Positions 11,915 to 24,644 of a stretch of 64,000 nt of DNA are shown here, one piece after another. A program made the position numbers and the translations under genes. The DNA is taken from NCBI GenBank assembly GCA_030762175.1, contig CM060842.1, forward strand, positions 49,310,501 to 49,374,500, given 5' to 3'. Under the pieces are notes generated by a model, which saw nothing but the letters and a program-made list of their open reading frames with translations, was not told where the DNA came from and made no database searches. The DNA comes from Metallyticus violacea (taxonomy: Eukaryota > Arthropoda > Insecta > Mantodea > Metallyticidae). Position 1 is the stretch's first letter. The number at the start of each line of letters is the position of its first letter.

Positions 11915-12607
11915 TCGAACTGTGTGGAATAATTCGAAAATTAAAAAAACTAAATATATCTAGGTAAATCAAATGTTTAAGATAAAATAAATTAAAAATG
12001 CCAGCAAAATATAACAATTATCATTTTCTTTCAATAATTAAAAGAGTGGAACGTATAAACAAAATCTAAAACATGCAGATAGCTTTCTCAAAGTTGTTTA
12101 CACTTATTCAGCACATGTAAAAGGTCTGGAAAAGTAGCGTATTGTGCTTGAGATAAGCAAAGGGGTTACGAAAACGAAGCTACTCCACCTGGATTTTTTC
12201 CAAGGAGCAATCCAGATTTATAATGTGTGGGAAACATTCTGCCTTTCGTCAGGGCAAAGAAACTTTTAATAGTCCTCCCCTAATCTCAAGTGTAATCAAG
12301 GTAATTATTTCGTTGGGGCTCTTGTCTTACGATAAAAATCTGAAGAGTTTCTGTTGGGAATCCTGGGAACTTTTGCTTCTGGCACGCTCAAGTGCTTTAA
12401 AGGGGAAGAAGAACGGCTAAAACAAGCATCAGTCTTGTTGACTTTTTAGAGTATGTCACTCATTTGTTTGAAACACTAAGATTGTTGTTGTCACTATAGG
12501 TTTCATAGAAAATATCGAACTGAACTGTTAGGTAAATCACTTTTTGTGTAGCAAATTATATTTGTAATCGATGTGGATAATTTAAAATCTTGTCAGTCTG
12601 ATTAATA

Positions 12608-12880
12608 CCGCAACGGGTGGCCGAGGTCGTTAAGGCGCGGACTCGTGAGCGGGAGGTCTAGGGTTCGAATCCCGTCGGGACCATCCTCCCTGACAAGTTT
12701 TTTCCAGGTTTTCCGCTGTCCTCATAAATGGTAAAGAGGTACCCTAAACTTAGCCTGGAACGTTTCCTTCCTTTAAAAAAAAGTCCTTTCCCAATATATC
12801 ATTTCATCTCATGTATCATCAGTGTTCACCGCCTGTGGTGCCTCAGTAGTAAAAACGGGCGTGAAACACCATTTAAAAAA
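12608..12880 (+). mobile_element. SINE family B, full-length
   Basis: Well-preserved copy: class II tRNA-like head with GGGTTCGAATCCC B box, the family body, the 3' TAAAAACGGGCG and an A-rich tail. The target duplication is not clear. Confidence 0.88.
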
Positions 12881-12954
12881 AGTTCTGCAAAGTAGCACAA
12901 GCTGGTAAATTATTCCGTGAGTATCCCGGTCAGATAAGCCGTCTGTTGTTTTTA

Positions 12955-13130
12955 GGAGTCTTTCTTTGCTCTGAAAGGGTGAACATCGATGACTTTAAGG
13001 TTCCAAGGACTCCGAGCTCAATTGCGCCGTCAATAATTCATTTCATTTATATCTACAGACTTATACTTACAGTATTCACGGCCACAATTTACATGCGAAA
13101 GGACCAATGCAGTCAAAGCGACAATAAATA
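12955..13130 (+). mobile_element. SINE family D 3' body
   Basis: Matches the reverse complement of 53425-53600 block by block: GTGAAC, CTTTAA, ACTCCGAGCTCAATTGCGCC, ATTCATTTCATTTATATCTAC, GACCAATGCAG and CGACAATAAATA. The tRNA-like head is absent, so this is a 5'-truncated copy. Confidence 0.6.
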
Positions 13131-13279
13131 GCACATTTAAAAAAAAAAATGTTAAAAGAACAAATCATTGAAGAATAAGGAAAGAAGAAGCACATGCGGC
13201 GTAAAAACTTTGTAATAATAAGATGCTGAAAATGCTAAAGTTGATAATTTTTCCTTTTCATTTCTTTTCCTTGGCTTTC

Positions 13280-13300
13280 TTCCCCCCCCCCCCCCCATCT
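13280..13300. repeat. Poly-C run
   Basis: A run of about 17 C. Similar C or G runs occur near 10544, 18373, 23707, 40675 and 51972. Confidence 0.85.
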
Positions 13301-14134
13301 TGTTGCTCTGTTGTTTGTTTATCGACTGGCATACCTAATGATACGATAGATAGTTATCGCGAAACGTTTAGGAATTCAGAGAAAATTATGTGCTATTTTA
13401 TTTATAGAATGCTTTTGTCAATACTTAATCAGGAAAAACGCGACTTACCTTAGCATTTTGATCTTTTTAAAGGTGATAACTATACAAATGAACATGAAAA
13501 CGGAAAGAAAACGCATGCGTCTTAGACTTTATTTATAGGCAGTTACCTATCATTTGCGACTCTAGTGTAGGCACAGTAGGTAGGGAAAGGTTGAGTATTT
13601 CATACAGTCGAATTCGGAGTGCGCATGTTACAAAACTATTTACTACCTGTGTTTGCTCTCGCGGCTGGCGTTGCATAAATAAATTGAGTACAAACTGAGA
13701 GCATTTATTACCATTCCTTCCTCTTCACTTGTAACTAGCTTGATGTTAACAGCCAGCTCGGTAGCTCACGCTCACGTGTTAAATAGGTAATGATGTATAT
13801 TTGAAGCGATAAAGTTTTACATCGAAAACACCCAGAAAAGTCAAATAGTTGAAAGAATTACCACCTGCAAAGGCTTAGCCACTCCCGTAATAGATCATGC
13901 CTCCGCCAATAGGTTTTATTGTTTTGACCTTCGGTTGTGATTTTCTTCGTTGGACAAATGACGCTGCTCGTCTGTCCGGTTCAATTTGGCGTACTCTGCG
14001 TTTTGTAATGGACACTCAGCCTTCCTCTTTACGTCATTTGCACGCCCCATAAAGCCAGAGCGTGCAGAGGAACCCTTATGAAACCCTCAGGATTTAAGAA
14101 CCAGAAATAAAGTACTGTTATTTTATGTACGAGG

Positions 14135-14200
14135 GTTTTTTTGTTGTTGTTGTTGTTGTTGTTGTTGTTTTTTTTTTTTTTTGTTTGTTTGTTTTTTTTT
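14135..14200. repeat. (TTG)n / poly-T tract
   Basis: A block of TTG repeats running into poly-T and TTTG repeats. The Asn/Lys-rich minus-strand frame across it is an artefact of this simple sequence. Confidence 0.9.
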
Positions 14201-14353
14201 AAGCTCCGTAGAATGCAGAGACTGGCAATACAATTTGGGGAAAATTCGAAGTAATGCACCTACTTTGCATTAAGTGCATAAATTGATACAAAATAGGCAT
14301 AATACCTGTTAAAATTTCATGCAATGTGTATTTTATTTACATAACAGATATTT

Positions 14354-14426
14354 TATTATTTACCAATTATATCTCTAAATAAACAATTTTAAATTGTTTA
14401 TTTAGAGATATAATTGGTAAATAATA
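14354..14426. repeat. Perfect inverted repeat, 36-bp arms, 1-bp loop
   Basis: The left arm 14354-14389 (starts TATTATTTACC, ends AACAATTT) is the exact reverse complement of 14391-14426 (starts AAATTGTTTATT, ends GGTAAATAATA). A single T at 14390 separates them. No flanking target duplication is obvious. Confidence 0.95.
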
Positions 14427-14429
14427 CCA

Positions 14430-15850
14430 CCCACCGAACCTTGTTCTTCGGTTTATCAGTAATTATTCACTGGAAAATGTTTTGGTAAAGTATATAATTT
14501 CTCACAAATCTCACGTAAGTTGTGAAAACAAGAGCCTTTTCAACTTTAATATCTCGTAAACACAAGAAATGGGTTATTATATACTGGAATTTTACTATTT
14601 AGTACTAAATTAGGTCGTCATTGCTAGTATATTTCATTTTTACACTAAACACACCGTAAAGTGTTCATACGTTTAAGAGGCAGATGATGGAATTTTTCAT
14701 TTTTATTTGGTTTTAAAATCTATGGAAATTCCTCTTTTTAATGATGTATACTCTATGCAGTTTTCTTGTTAAAACATTTAAAAAAAACCATGTTCTCCAG
14801 GAGTGTGTCTCGATAAGAAACTGTCTAACTACTGACATCTATTTATTGCCAACTTTACACACAAATGGTACAGTTTGATTATTTTATGTAACTAAATGTG
14901 GCAAACCTCTAAATACACACAGTACATATAAACACTTAGATGTCTATTGACTCTAGTTACGAATTTGTAGAAGAATATGCCAATGGGACTGAAGTGCCCT
15001 GAAAGCTATTCTAAAAACATTTGTATGTAATTTAACAAAGCATTATTTTTTTTTTCGATAAAACAAAATTTATCGAATTTACTTATAGAAAATCGTAGTA
15101 AAAGTAATTGTGACAAAAAGAAAGTCTAATGAAGGCATTGTTTCTATAAAAAAAAAAAAAACTCGTCAGTTTATTGTCAAAATTTTCATAAATAGCTTAC
15201 ACCATTTCAGCTACCAACTCCAGTAGATTGTGAGAAAACTTGTGTTTTTATAAGCATTATTTTAACATTGGAGAGAAATAGCATTCCGGAGCCGCTTATA
15301 ATTCGTGGCCGAGAGGCTCGGACGTACTGTTAGGCTTCTTCAGCTGTCTTGACCTGTTATTATTTCCTTTAGAGTGAACAAATGCACGGAAACTGTGCGA
15401 ATCACTTATAGGCGTTATAGTGCTACAAACATATCACAGTGTTCCACTGCGCAGTTTAAATGGCCAGCTTACATTCTAGCCGTGAATTGTTGGTGTCTTC
15501 AGAAACTCGCAGCAAGAAAAACAAAAGAAGGGAGAAGCTCTGGAGAAACGAGTTTCGAAACAGGTTTTTATTTTTAAAGAAACAGGCACATAATTTTTAG
15601 TTCTTCCATTACGTTAGATTTGTGGCTATGATCTTGTAACGCTATAGAATGGTTGTAACTACGAAGATGATAAGAGTGTACGGCAGTGATTCTGACTTGC
15701 GGCAATTTTATTTTCATTCGTAGGAAAACTGGGAATGAATGTCTTAGATTCTTTACAGCCGGGAAAAAATTGCTTAAAAAGTATAACGGAACTTTCAACA
15801 CACTGTTTTGTTGAGATCTCTAAGGTGAACTAATCAGTCAGATGTAAGTG
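14430..15850. other. Intron stretch, nothing recognised
   Basis: AT-rich DNA with short A and T runs. The frames at 15374-15577 and 15574-15801 have no family motif. Confidence 0.5.
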
Positions 15851-15852
15851 AT

Positions 15853-16113
15853 AGTGAACTTAGGTTGTTGTTAATTTGGTTTATTTTACGGACGCTCTTT
15901 AACATATCAGATCATTGCGTCCCAATCAATCCAGGCACGAAATTGCAGATAAACTTTGCTCAGAAGTCGCTTCTTTCAGGCTTGAAGTTCTTTTACATGC
16001 CGTAAATCCCACGATAAAATTCATCGATCCTGGTCTGGATTGAACACGCGATTTCGGGATTAGGAGACATGTGTGGTTGCCACTAGACCAGCATGACGGA
16101 CAGTGAACTTAGG
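15853..16113 (-). mobile_element. SINE family A copy, minus strand, 12-bp target duplication
   Basis: Reads in reverse as the family A head (TCTAGTGG region near 16082-16100), body and end. AGTGAACTTAGG flanks it at 15853-15864 and 16102-16113. The copy is diverged and has small deletions. Confidence 0.85.
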
Positions 16114-17330
16114 CTCTGCTGTGACTTCCGGTTGATAATAGTAACATTGTTCCCAGATAGAACACCTGGCTGCCCACAAGATCTAATGCACCCTCCGAAG
16201 ATGCTCAAGGTCAGAATGACCAGCACCAAGCGCCACCTAAGTATTCATCTTTATGCTGGTTGTGACATAAATATCATATAGATGGCTTGTTGCTAAATCG
16301 CCTCCGTATTTTGTTTTTGTTTTTTTAAGATTTGTTATGGGCTGAAACATCGATTTTTAAAGATTTAAGACGTATTACTTCTTAAGCATAAAATTGCAAT
16401 GGCATACTGCAACTTCAAAATTGACAGTAGTAAATGTGCTGTTTATGACTAGAAGGAAGTGTTTGAGTGAGAAACCAGGCATAACAATGGGGCATAGTCA
16501 GGGACTAGCGTTTTTCATGCTTTTAAGTATTTTGGTTACACGATTATTTTTAATTAAACTAGTATTATTATTAATATTCGTTTTCACGTTTTACTGTCTT
16601 CCCTGGTGCATGCCTGCTCCATCAACAGCCAACTCTAATATCAACCTCTGATTCTCTAGATGTGCACACTCTTAACGCTCAGCGTTTAAAAAGCTTAGAA
16701 GCAGGGTTAAGGATGATGCGGAGGGAAATTATTTTCTCATTAAAATCCTAAAGGGAGGTTGAGATTGAGTCAGTGATTAATTGTAGCTATACTAGAGAGG
16801 TTGGGAAGCACTAGTGTGATTGATGAACTTTCCACAGAGCGTTGTTAAACGATTGTGAAATAATGCGTGCTGTTTCTTGTTAGGTGAACTGCACTTCACA
16901 ACTCGAGAGGCGTGCGCATCGGCAGAAAGGAAATATTAACTTCTTCGTAAACTCTTAGAATATGCATTTGTGTTTAATAGCTGATGCAATCATTGAAGAC
17001 GACGCTGATGAGTGAAAGGCAATTAGAGATGGCCTGATACGCCTAAGCGAGGTCAAACCCATCAAAATGATATTTATGTTCGAAAGAATTATACAAGCAC
17101 TTTTCGTATTCGTAACATTAAAGTCAGCTATACCGCGTGTGAGGGGATCTTAGTCCAGCAATTTGAGATGGTAATTAATGGTGCTAAAGAAATAGAATTT
17201 AATGCTGATGTGTCATTGTTAGAGTAAAACGGGATAAAAAGTTGACTTGCAATGATATAGTTCTGATTTTTCAAAAGCTCGTCATCAACGTTTTCAAGAT
17301 TTAGCGCTGCTTTCATCAACAGATGTTAAA
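16114..17330. other. Intron stretch, nothing recognised
   Basis: No recognised elements. The open frame at 16394-16651 has a hydrophobic end from AT-rich codons and no family resemblance. Confidence 0.45.
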
Positions 17331-17860
17331 AATGCACTAACATTATGTTAATATTATAACGATGTTAAGACTTCTGTGTGCCAACAAGCTTTTCCAGCTG
17401 TTAGCTGTTAACGTGTTGTTAAGGACCCCGGGTATTGCAAATAGCACGGATCGACAAAACTGTCTTAACTGAGAAACTTTCCGTTTTGTTTACATACAGC
17501 TCATGCAAGGAACATTAAAAGCAGCAGATCTAACCTCTCGTATTTCATCAACAAATCCATTGGCAACTGTTTTTTCACGTTCTGCACCTTTGTAATAATT
17601 GCTGCTTTGCAAAAATTCAAAGTCATTACTCTTGAGAGCCCTTTCGCTGTTATGAACGACTTAATATACCCAAATATAGAATTGGACAATGACTTACGGC
17701 CGCCGTTTTCACACTGTTATTAGTTGCTAAAACTTTTAACTTAAGGGAAAGATGTTAACTTAACACTTGTTAAAATTAACATTGGTTAATGAAACAGAAG
17801 TTTTGTTAATTTGAATGTTACAGCAATTTTAACACCTTGTTAACTTTTAACATCTATTGT
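17330..17860. repeat. GTTAA-rich dispersed repeat, copy 1
   Basis: Contains TGTTAAGG..CC.GG.TATTGCAAATAGCA (about 17414-17445) and, later, GTTAATTTGAATGTTACAGCA (about 17804-17824). Both recur in the same order near 24450 and 24590. The ends are rich in GTTAA/TTAAC, suggesting a terminal-inverted-repeat element. The extra central part of this copy includes the minus-strand frame 17501-17689. Confidence 0.5.
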
Positions 17861-17869
17861 ATAGTACCC

Positions 17870-20800
17870 TTAGTGCTATAAAATCTCGGACTAATCATTA
17901 CAGCATAGCGCAAAACAAAAGTCAATAGATTATCGTTTTGGGGAAGAAAGAAGAAAAAGAAGAGATCCTTGTCAAAATTAGCAGTCATTTTATGTCTTAT
18001 CACACAAGATGATACTTAAACGACTACCTATCCCCCCTGATGTCTGTGGACGCGAAGTGTAACTAAACTCAAATGGTTTGTATAATTCAGAAGGACCTAG
18101 GACAGGTCTTAAATCTGTGTTGATATGGCTTAGTCTAGGGCATTGTTTCCCAAATTGTGGTTCGTTCGCCAAAATAATCTCTAATAGTGGACATTCAGTT
18201 TATATATTTAATATTATAATGAACACCTAGAATATCGCACTTTAGCAATCAGGGAGAATACACCTTGTATTCAGTTCTTGAAATGAAGCACATGTTTAGA
18301 TATTTAGTGACAGGGAGAAGGATCGGCCTGATTATGGGTTTGGAGATGCGTGCCTAGCGACGGAGAGGAACGGGGGGGGGGGTACGTTGACACGCGTCGC
18401 TTTGCAATGATTAGGCGATGAAAATTGATGGGGGTACTTCTCTCATTCTGTCATAAAGGGGGACTTATCATCCGAGCTAAGAGACGGTTCGGGGTGCTTT
18501 GCTCTGAGAGTTCGCGAGTCGTACAAGTTTGGGAGTCTAGGTGTAAGACCCATAAACAATCGCTGAAATTGCGACTATATTAACACCTAGTATATGGGAA
18601 CTAGAAGGTAACTGTGGATAAAGAACAAGAATATTTTAATAGTAACATCCTGGCATTATTTTCTAAAATTCATATCTGTTTTTAAAATGTTTTCTGATAT
18701 CGAGACTGCAAATACCAAAGTACCAACGTTATGAAGATCGGTTTTTTTTTTTTTTTTTTCAGATTTTTTTGTCATATTTATTTCAAAATAGTCGCAAATC
18801 TTTTACCTACTTCGAGGTTCCTCCTTTAAACTGGTAGTATCTTTGCAATAAGATTTTCATAATTTCTTGCATTAGTTATTACAATTCTGGACAGAGAACC
18901 ATTAAAATTTGCTTAGGCATGCGATAATATATGTTTCATCTCTTTTGAAAAATACAACATTATAGTATAGCACTTGGTACACGTTCTGTTTTGAATATTG
19001 TGTGGGTTAATAGAAGATAGTAGTGTTGTTCCTTAATTTTATGATCATTGTAAAGAGAGATTCGACTCGTGAATTTGCTTCATAAACATTCGAGCTGAGA
19101 TAATACATTATTAATAAACAAAATGTTCAGCAACCTTAAATTAGCTTAAAGTTGCTGCCACGGTAAATTTTTGTAATACTGTATGTAGTAAGAAAATTTA
19201 ATTCGGTTGATGTAAGTTATGGTTACAGGATAGTTCAGTATTTCACACTTATCTCTCAACCTAAATTTGTTAAGGATTTATTCATATCTTCATTTGAAAT
19301 TCATTGTGAAGGGCATGGCTTGCTTAGGATGTCACAACTTTGAAGTCTCAGATTGCTGTCATCATAAAAGTCTATTTTTGGATAATTTTTTAAATTGGTA
19401 TATGAAGAACAATACTTCTCGGCACAAATATGTGGATGTAAAAGGCTATAAGACTGTTATGACTAACAATGGAAACTCCTGATTTAAACTTGGTCAAAAG
19501 CCTAATAATAGCAATGATATCTGCCTTTTCGGTAGTTTAAATTCCTACCAGTTACTCGTTTATGCTTAATGTGGATGCAAAGAAATATGGACCCCATAAG
19601 TTTTTAATGAATGATTCGATACGATTTGTCTTCTCTATGATGCACTATTCAATCTCATAATGTATCTTTGTACTTGCCCATCTGTCCCGTATCTGGTACG
19701 CATTTGCGTGTTCACAATCAATCTAAGGAAACTACCCCCGGACACTCAGTATCTAAATACATGCTTTATTTCACAAGATTGAAACAAATGTCTAGTTCAC
19801 ATTGGCCAAAGTGTTTTATGTTCCAGATGTAAATTGTACATAATGCTATCGTTACAATTAAAGGAAAGCTCAAGCTTCGCCATTAAAGAAACTTTTCGGC
19901 GAATCCTTTGCAAGATTTCAAAACCCCCAGAGGGTTCGCGAACCACAGTTCGGTCAACGCTGCTGTAAAGAATTCACCGCCTTGCAGAATAGTTACTTGC
20001 AACTGGAGACGGTTGAAGTGATACTGCAATGCAATGAAAGGCGGGTAAAACAATCAGTACAAGAAGTAAACAAATAAATGCAAATAGCGTTTTGATGTCG
20101 ACGGCGATGTAATTGTTCATCGAGTGGTTTAAACAAGCAGCACGCTGATGGTGGGGACAGGAAGCAATAAAGAAAACAGAAGGTTGGCAGCAGTGAGTTG
20201 GTGCGGATCCTTCAGGGGACTGGTGTCAAGAGATGTTGGGGATAAGGTGAAAACTACCACAGCTCTTGCTCTTTGAATGGTTTTAAATAATAATAACAGT
20301 CTCTTGACTTCCAGTAAAGTCATGGCCAACTCTAGCTACAGGGAATGCGTTACATGTAGGGTTCACAGAAAAATGAGGCAGGGGTACTCAACCACCGCGT
20401 CATCATCATGTTTTCCCATGACACTCTTTCGAAATAAGCGCTTTTGTTTTAGTCCTTGAGGCACGTTAAATATTTCTTGGATTTCTTAACGGAGTGATCA
20501 TTAGTTTCTAGCTTTGTCCGGCTAAATAGTACTTAAAGCTTGTAAAAAGGAAAGGGAAAAATACCTGTACCTTTGGCTTTTTAAAAATGCTGACCGTGTT
20601 AAATGCTTAAAGAATGAGGCCCCGGGTTCTCTACAAGCACCTCATAAATAATTGCCAGTGAAACTTAAATGTGTGTGCTTGTGCATGCAGTTCTGTGAAT
20701 CGCTTTTAATGAACTTAAAAGGAAACTGCATCGGCCTCAGAAATAAATCGCAATAAGCAATTTCCATGTACCGGACTTCTTCAGCAACTCCAGGCATTGA

Positions 20801-20950
20801 AGAAAGTCATACACCACGAGTGTAAATTTGAAGTTTTTTCTTCTTCATTCCTGTTATTTAGTGACTATAAATATCACGACTTCCCTCTGTTCTGAATTTG
20901 TAGGACAAGTGGCTTTAATTTACTTAGTAGCCATCTTGCACTATTTATGG
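17870..20950. other. Intron stretch, nothing recognised
   Basis: Contains a G run near 18372, a poly-T run near 18742 and a GC-richer patch at 18300-18540. No coding family or repeat copy identified. Confidence 0.45.
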
Positions 20951-20959
20951 TAAAGGTTA

Positions 20960-21100
20960 TTTTGGGTTCCTGGTAAAGAAATACTTTTATTACCACATAA
21001 GACGACCATGAAGTTGACTGGCATCGGGAGTCGAAATCTGATCATGCCGAATGCAAGTCACAAACGTAATCTATGAGCCACCTCGCTCAGTAACTTAATT
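20960..21100 (-). mobile_element. tRNA-derived SINE head, family E
   Basis: The reverse complement reads GAGCGAGGTGGCTCATAG, a tRNA A-box-like start, then ATTTCGACTCCCGATG, a B-box-like stretch, at the right spacing. Only this copy was seen in the window. The 3' limit is unclear. Confidence 0.5.
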
Positions 21101-21104
21101 TTAC

Positions 21105-22080
21105 TCCATCCTTTTTATGTTAAATACTGATTCTCTCAGCTTTCTCGTATTAAAAAGATAAAAGTGATTATGTTTATATTTAGCTTTGAAATACGGGGTC
21201 ATAAATAAATTTATAAAAAGCTGAATTTGTGTAGGAAGCTTACATTACAACTATTCACAAATGCTCAATTTGACAACCGTGTGCCACTTGGCATAATGCC
21301 CAGGCGATAGTCAAATTTTGTTATACGTCGGTATCTATGGTTTCGGTGCTAAAACGCTCTGGCGACAGGTGAAGGGATCACCAGCAAAAAGTGCTAAGGT
21401 AGAACAATGCTTTCTGAAGTAATCCGTTAGATGACTACATCTGGTGGTGATAACATGCACTAGAAGTTAGTATCTTCAGAAAGTACATATTAGCATTAGG
21501 GAGTATGACAGTAAGGGCGCATCACATGACAAATGCTTTTCAGCGTCTCAGTAATGGTTAAAATGTAAGATTTTTTCCTTAAATGCAAGGAAAAAGTGTA
21601 GAAGTTTTTGTGCTTGTTTATTATTTTGTGATATATTAATGACGAGATGCAAATTATGCGACATATAATGTGTCTATATGTGAAGCCCGTGGCTGTTATG
21701 ATTATGTATCAGGTTTAAAAGGTGATATGTGGATCTTAACTCATTTTGCAACTGATTCGCTCACAATATGTCACATAACTTAATATAATTTCGTAAGAAT
21801 GTAAAACTTAGCTAAGAATGCACTCTAAGGTATTGCGAGCAGCTAAGGTCATAAAACAGAGAAAATAACTAATGGCTCGCACATTACTTTTCTTTCTTTC
21901 TTTTTCATTTCCGCTTTTTTATTATTACCACAATGACATTGTGAAACAGAAGGGCAATAAAAGTAAAAGTTCCGACGTTTGATGAGAATCAATAAGAGGC
22001 TGTAAAAGCCTCAAGACAAAGAAATTAAGTGGTCAACTTCAAGCCAAATTGATATTTATTTGTAAACAGTGCCGTATAGA
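21105..22080. other. Intron stretch, nothing recognised
   Basis: AT-rich; no gene or repeat copy seen. Confidence 0.5.
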
Positions 22081-22081
22081 T

Positions 22082-22711
22082 TTAAAATTTCTTACAGATG
22101 CACCAGTTCTGAGGCCAGGTGCAGTAAGTGATGGATATAGATCTGGAGGCGATGTGACATGTTGTGGACGTTTCTGAGGACAAAGGACTCGGTGGAGCGC
22201 ACCTTTTCAGCCTTGCGGGATGCACGAAGAGATTTTTTTCCCAAGCCCCTGTGGGAAAGTTCCGCACGGATTCCGGTTTCTGGAAATGACTGCCCTGAGA
22301 GCTACCTCGCTTGAGCGTGGACGAAAACAAACGAGGATCATGATCTGTGGGTTGATCACCCCTGAGCTGCGGTATCTGTTTCGTTTGTGGCACGGGCCAA
22401 GATTCGGTTTCTTCCGCTTCAAGGCCATTCCAAACAACTTCGCTTCTCCTCTCTCCACCATGTTGTTTTATCTCTGTCTTCTTCGCCCGTCACTCCGCGC
22501 AAGTCATTTTAGCACCACCCTTTTGTTAGAGGATCATTGGCCTTGCTTCTTCCTTATGTTTTGGCCCCTCTTTTGTTGCTTGTCCTCCAGCATCCCAAAA
22601 TTATACCTTCACTCTCTTCGCCTTATAGTTGATTGTTCTTGTGTTGCAAGAAGTGAATTGCCTCTTATGTACAAGTTCCCATGTAGAATGCAGATATTTA
22701 ATCAGTTTTAA
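22082..22711. other. GC-rich island with long frames on both strands, unassigned
   Basis: The plus strand is open for 163 codons (22220-22711). Minus-strand frames are open over 22082-22393 and 22207-22461. Composition is far less AT-rich than the flanks. One minus-strand frame encodes a stretch with KAEKVRSTESF and IHHLLHLASELVHL, which looks protein-like, but I recognise no family. It may be a decayed gene, a repeat fragment or an exon of a non-coding RNA. Confidence 0.3.
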
Positions 22712-23067
22712 GGTGGAAAAGTGTCCCAGTGGAATTATATAGATGCTTCTCTGATATAATTTAAGCACTATCGGGCTAATTAAAGTCGCATTGCTCACAG
22801 CCAACTGAACTACACTAGTCGGAGTATGTCAGAGACAGTCTAATAAATTCTAATGCACTAAATTGTATATTCATCCATATCATGCAAGAAAATACTGAAA
22901 CTCCATTACCCTTATTGACTTTCTTTTAGAAATTAAATTGATATCTTGACCGACGTTATCCTTAGTTAAAGTGTGGATAATTGATGAATAGCATAACTTG
23001 AAACGCGATACCTGGAGACTTCTTTTCAAATAGTCTGACAGCACGAATGGATGAACATCTCATTGAA

Positions 23068-23320
23068 CCGATACGGATGGCCAAGGTCGTTAAGGCGCGG
23101 ACTCTAAGCGGGAGTCTGCGGTTCGAATCTCGCTAGGCCCGTCCTCCCTGATTGAGGCGTTTTCCAGGATTTCCTCAGTCCTCATAAATGGCAAGTGCCG
23201 GGGAAGTACCCTAAACTTAAGCCTGGAACGTTACCTTCCTTACAAAAATCCTTTCCCAATATATCATTTCATCTCATGTGTCACCAGTATCCACCGCCTG
23301 GCGTTAAACACCATTAAAAA
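23068..23320 (+). mobile_element. SINE family B copy with internal 3' deletion
   Basis: Clear head (GGCCAAGGTCGTTAAGGCGC, GGTTCGAATCTCGC) and body. Near 23301 the sequence jumps from CCACCGCCTG to GCGTTAAACACCATT, missing the TGGTGCCTCAGTAGTAAAAAC block present in other copies. Confidence 0.85.
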
Positions 23321-23329
23321 CCCCATTGC

Positions 23330-24440
23330 GGAATAGAATACTTAGGTATGGTGTTTCTTATTTAATATTCTTAGCAGATTTTTACTCTAGGATTAAACAT
23401 GTCTTGTTTCTTTCGCTGTTTAAACAACACTGAGCAGCTGCTACTTAAGGCCAACGTAGCATTTCGGTAAACCCCCATCAGGCCTCCCCGACTCGTGTTT
23501 CCTGACCGGCATTGAGCGATGGCTTATGGGCCGATGAAGTCTCTCTCCTCTGCGTTGGTCATCAGATAAATGAATGAATCAGTAGTTGACATTTTTACAG
23601 TGTGCATAACCTACATCCGATATTCAAGTTTTTTTTACTAATAGGTATAAAAGAGAAATAGAAATTTATCGTCTTTTGTTTTAGTAATATGGCAGTTTTC
23701 TAAACCGCCCCCCCCCCCCCCGGTGTGTTTTGCTTGTTCTGTTGGTGTTTCAAAATGAGGAAACAAAATACTGGTTCAAGTAGTCAGTGTAGTAGAAATC
23801 CTCCTGCTACTGTCCAAGTGGCGTGCAGTTAGATGCTTCTTGTGCCATTTTCTTCTCTCTGAACACGTTCCTCTGCAAGCAACTTTTAACGCGAGTCCGT
23901 TGTTTGCAAAAAGCAATACGCACGCTGTTCGCAGAGTTCAAATTTCCATGGAATGTTTTTGGGGAAGGGAAAAGTTGAATGGTCAGATTCAAGGTGAGCT
24001 GGTTGAGAATTTTCGGGAGGTTAGGGAACCCTTGCGCCCCTCTCGCAACAACACAGGCGTGGTGTAATGATGCCATGTAGTAGGGGTTTAATTCTCTGAT
24101 TAGGATGGATGGGAGGAGGAGGTCCTTTTAAAGGGTCAATGGCCATCCACTGGTGGTGTGAGGCAGCAGATACTGTGCAGTAAGTGCCTTCCTGTAGAGG
24201 TCACTCACTGTTGTATTTCGTAAGCCTGTGTTTCTACACTAAAGTCGGAATAGGTGCACATTTAATATTATTTTCTGAGTTATTTCAATGTTCTTTGTGG
24301 AGCGTGATCTCCTAATGGATGATAATGTGATCGCGGAATCTTTGTACAGGTGCAGATGCTTCCCGTTTTTAAGCTGTGTAACCCAACTTTTAATACTTTA
24401 GGGATCGGTTTCATCAATTCCTGCATTCCGACATGTTAAT
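23330..24440. other. Intron stretch with an unassigned GC-richer frame pair
   Basis: Short inverted ends GGCCAACG (about 23450) and CGTTGGTC (about 23553) bracket a GC-richer 110-bp block. At 23807-24076 both strands are open for 75-89 codons without recognisable motifs. Confidence 0.35.
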
Positions 24441-24640
24441 TAACACATTGTTAAGGTTCCCGATTATTGCAAATAGCAGGAACGAAAAGGTGGTGTCATA
24501 ACTGAAAGACTTTTGAACGCACTCCGGTGTATTTTTGTTTGTATAGAGTACATAAAACATAAAGTTATTCTTGGTTGATGAAATAGGATTTTTGTCAATT
24601 TGAATGTTAAAGCAGTCTTAACACATACATATGTTGATGA
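24440..24640. repeat. GTTAA-rich dispersed repeat, copy 2
   Basis: Contains TGTTAAGGTTCCCGATTATT, GCAAATAGCAGGAACGAAAA and TCAATTTGAATGTTAAAGCA, the same blocks in the same order as at 17414-17824 but closer together. Confidence 0.5.
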
Positions 24641-24644
24641 AACC

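Noticed and set aside
11763..12017. 84-codon minus-strand frame
   Set aside because: Mostly SINE family A sequence plus AT-rich flank.
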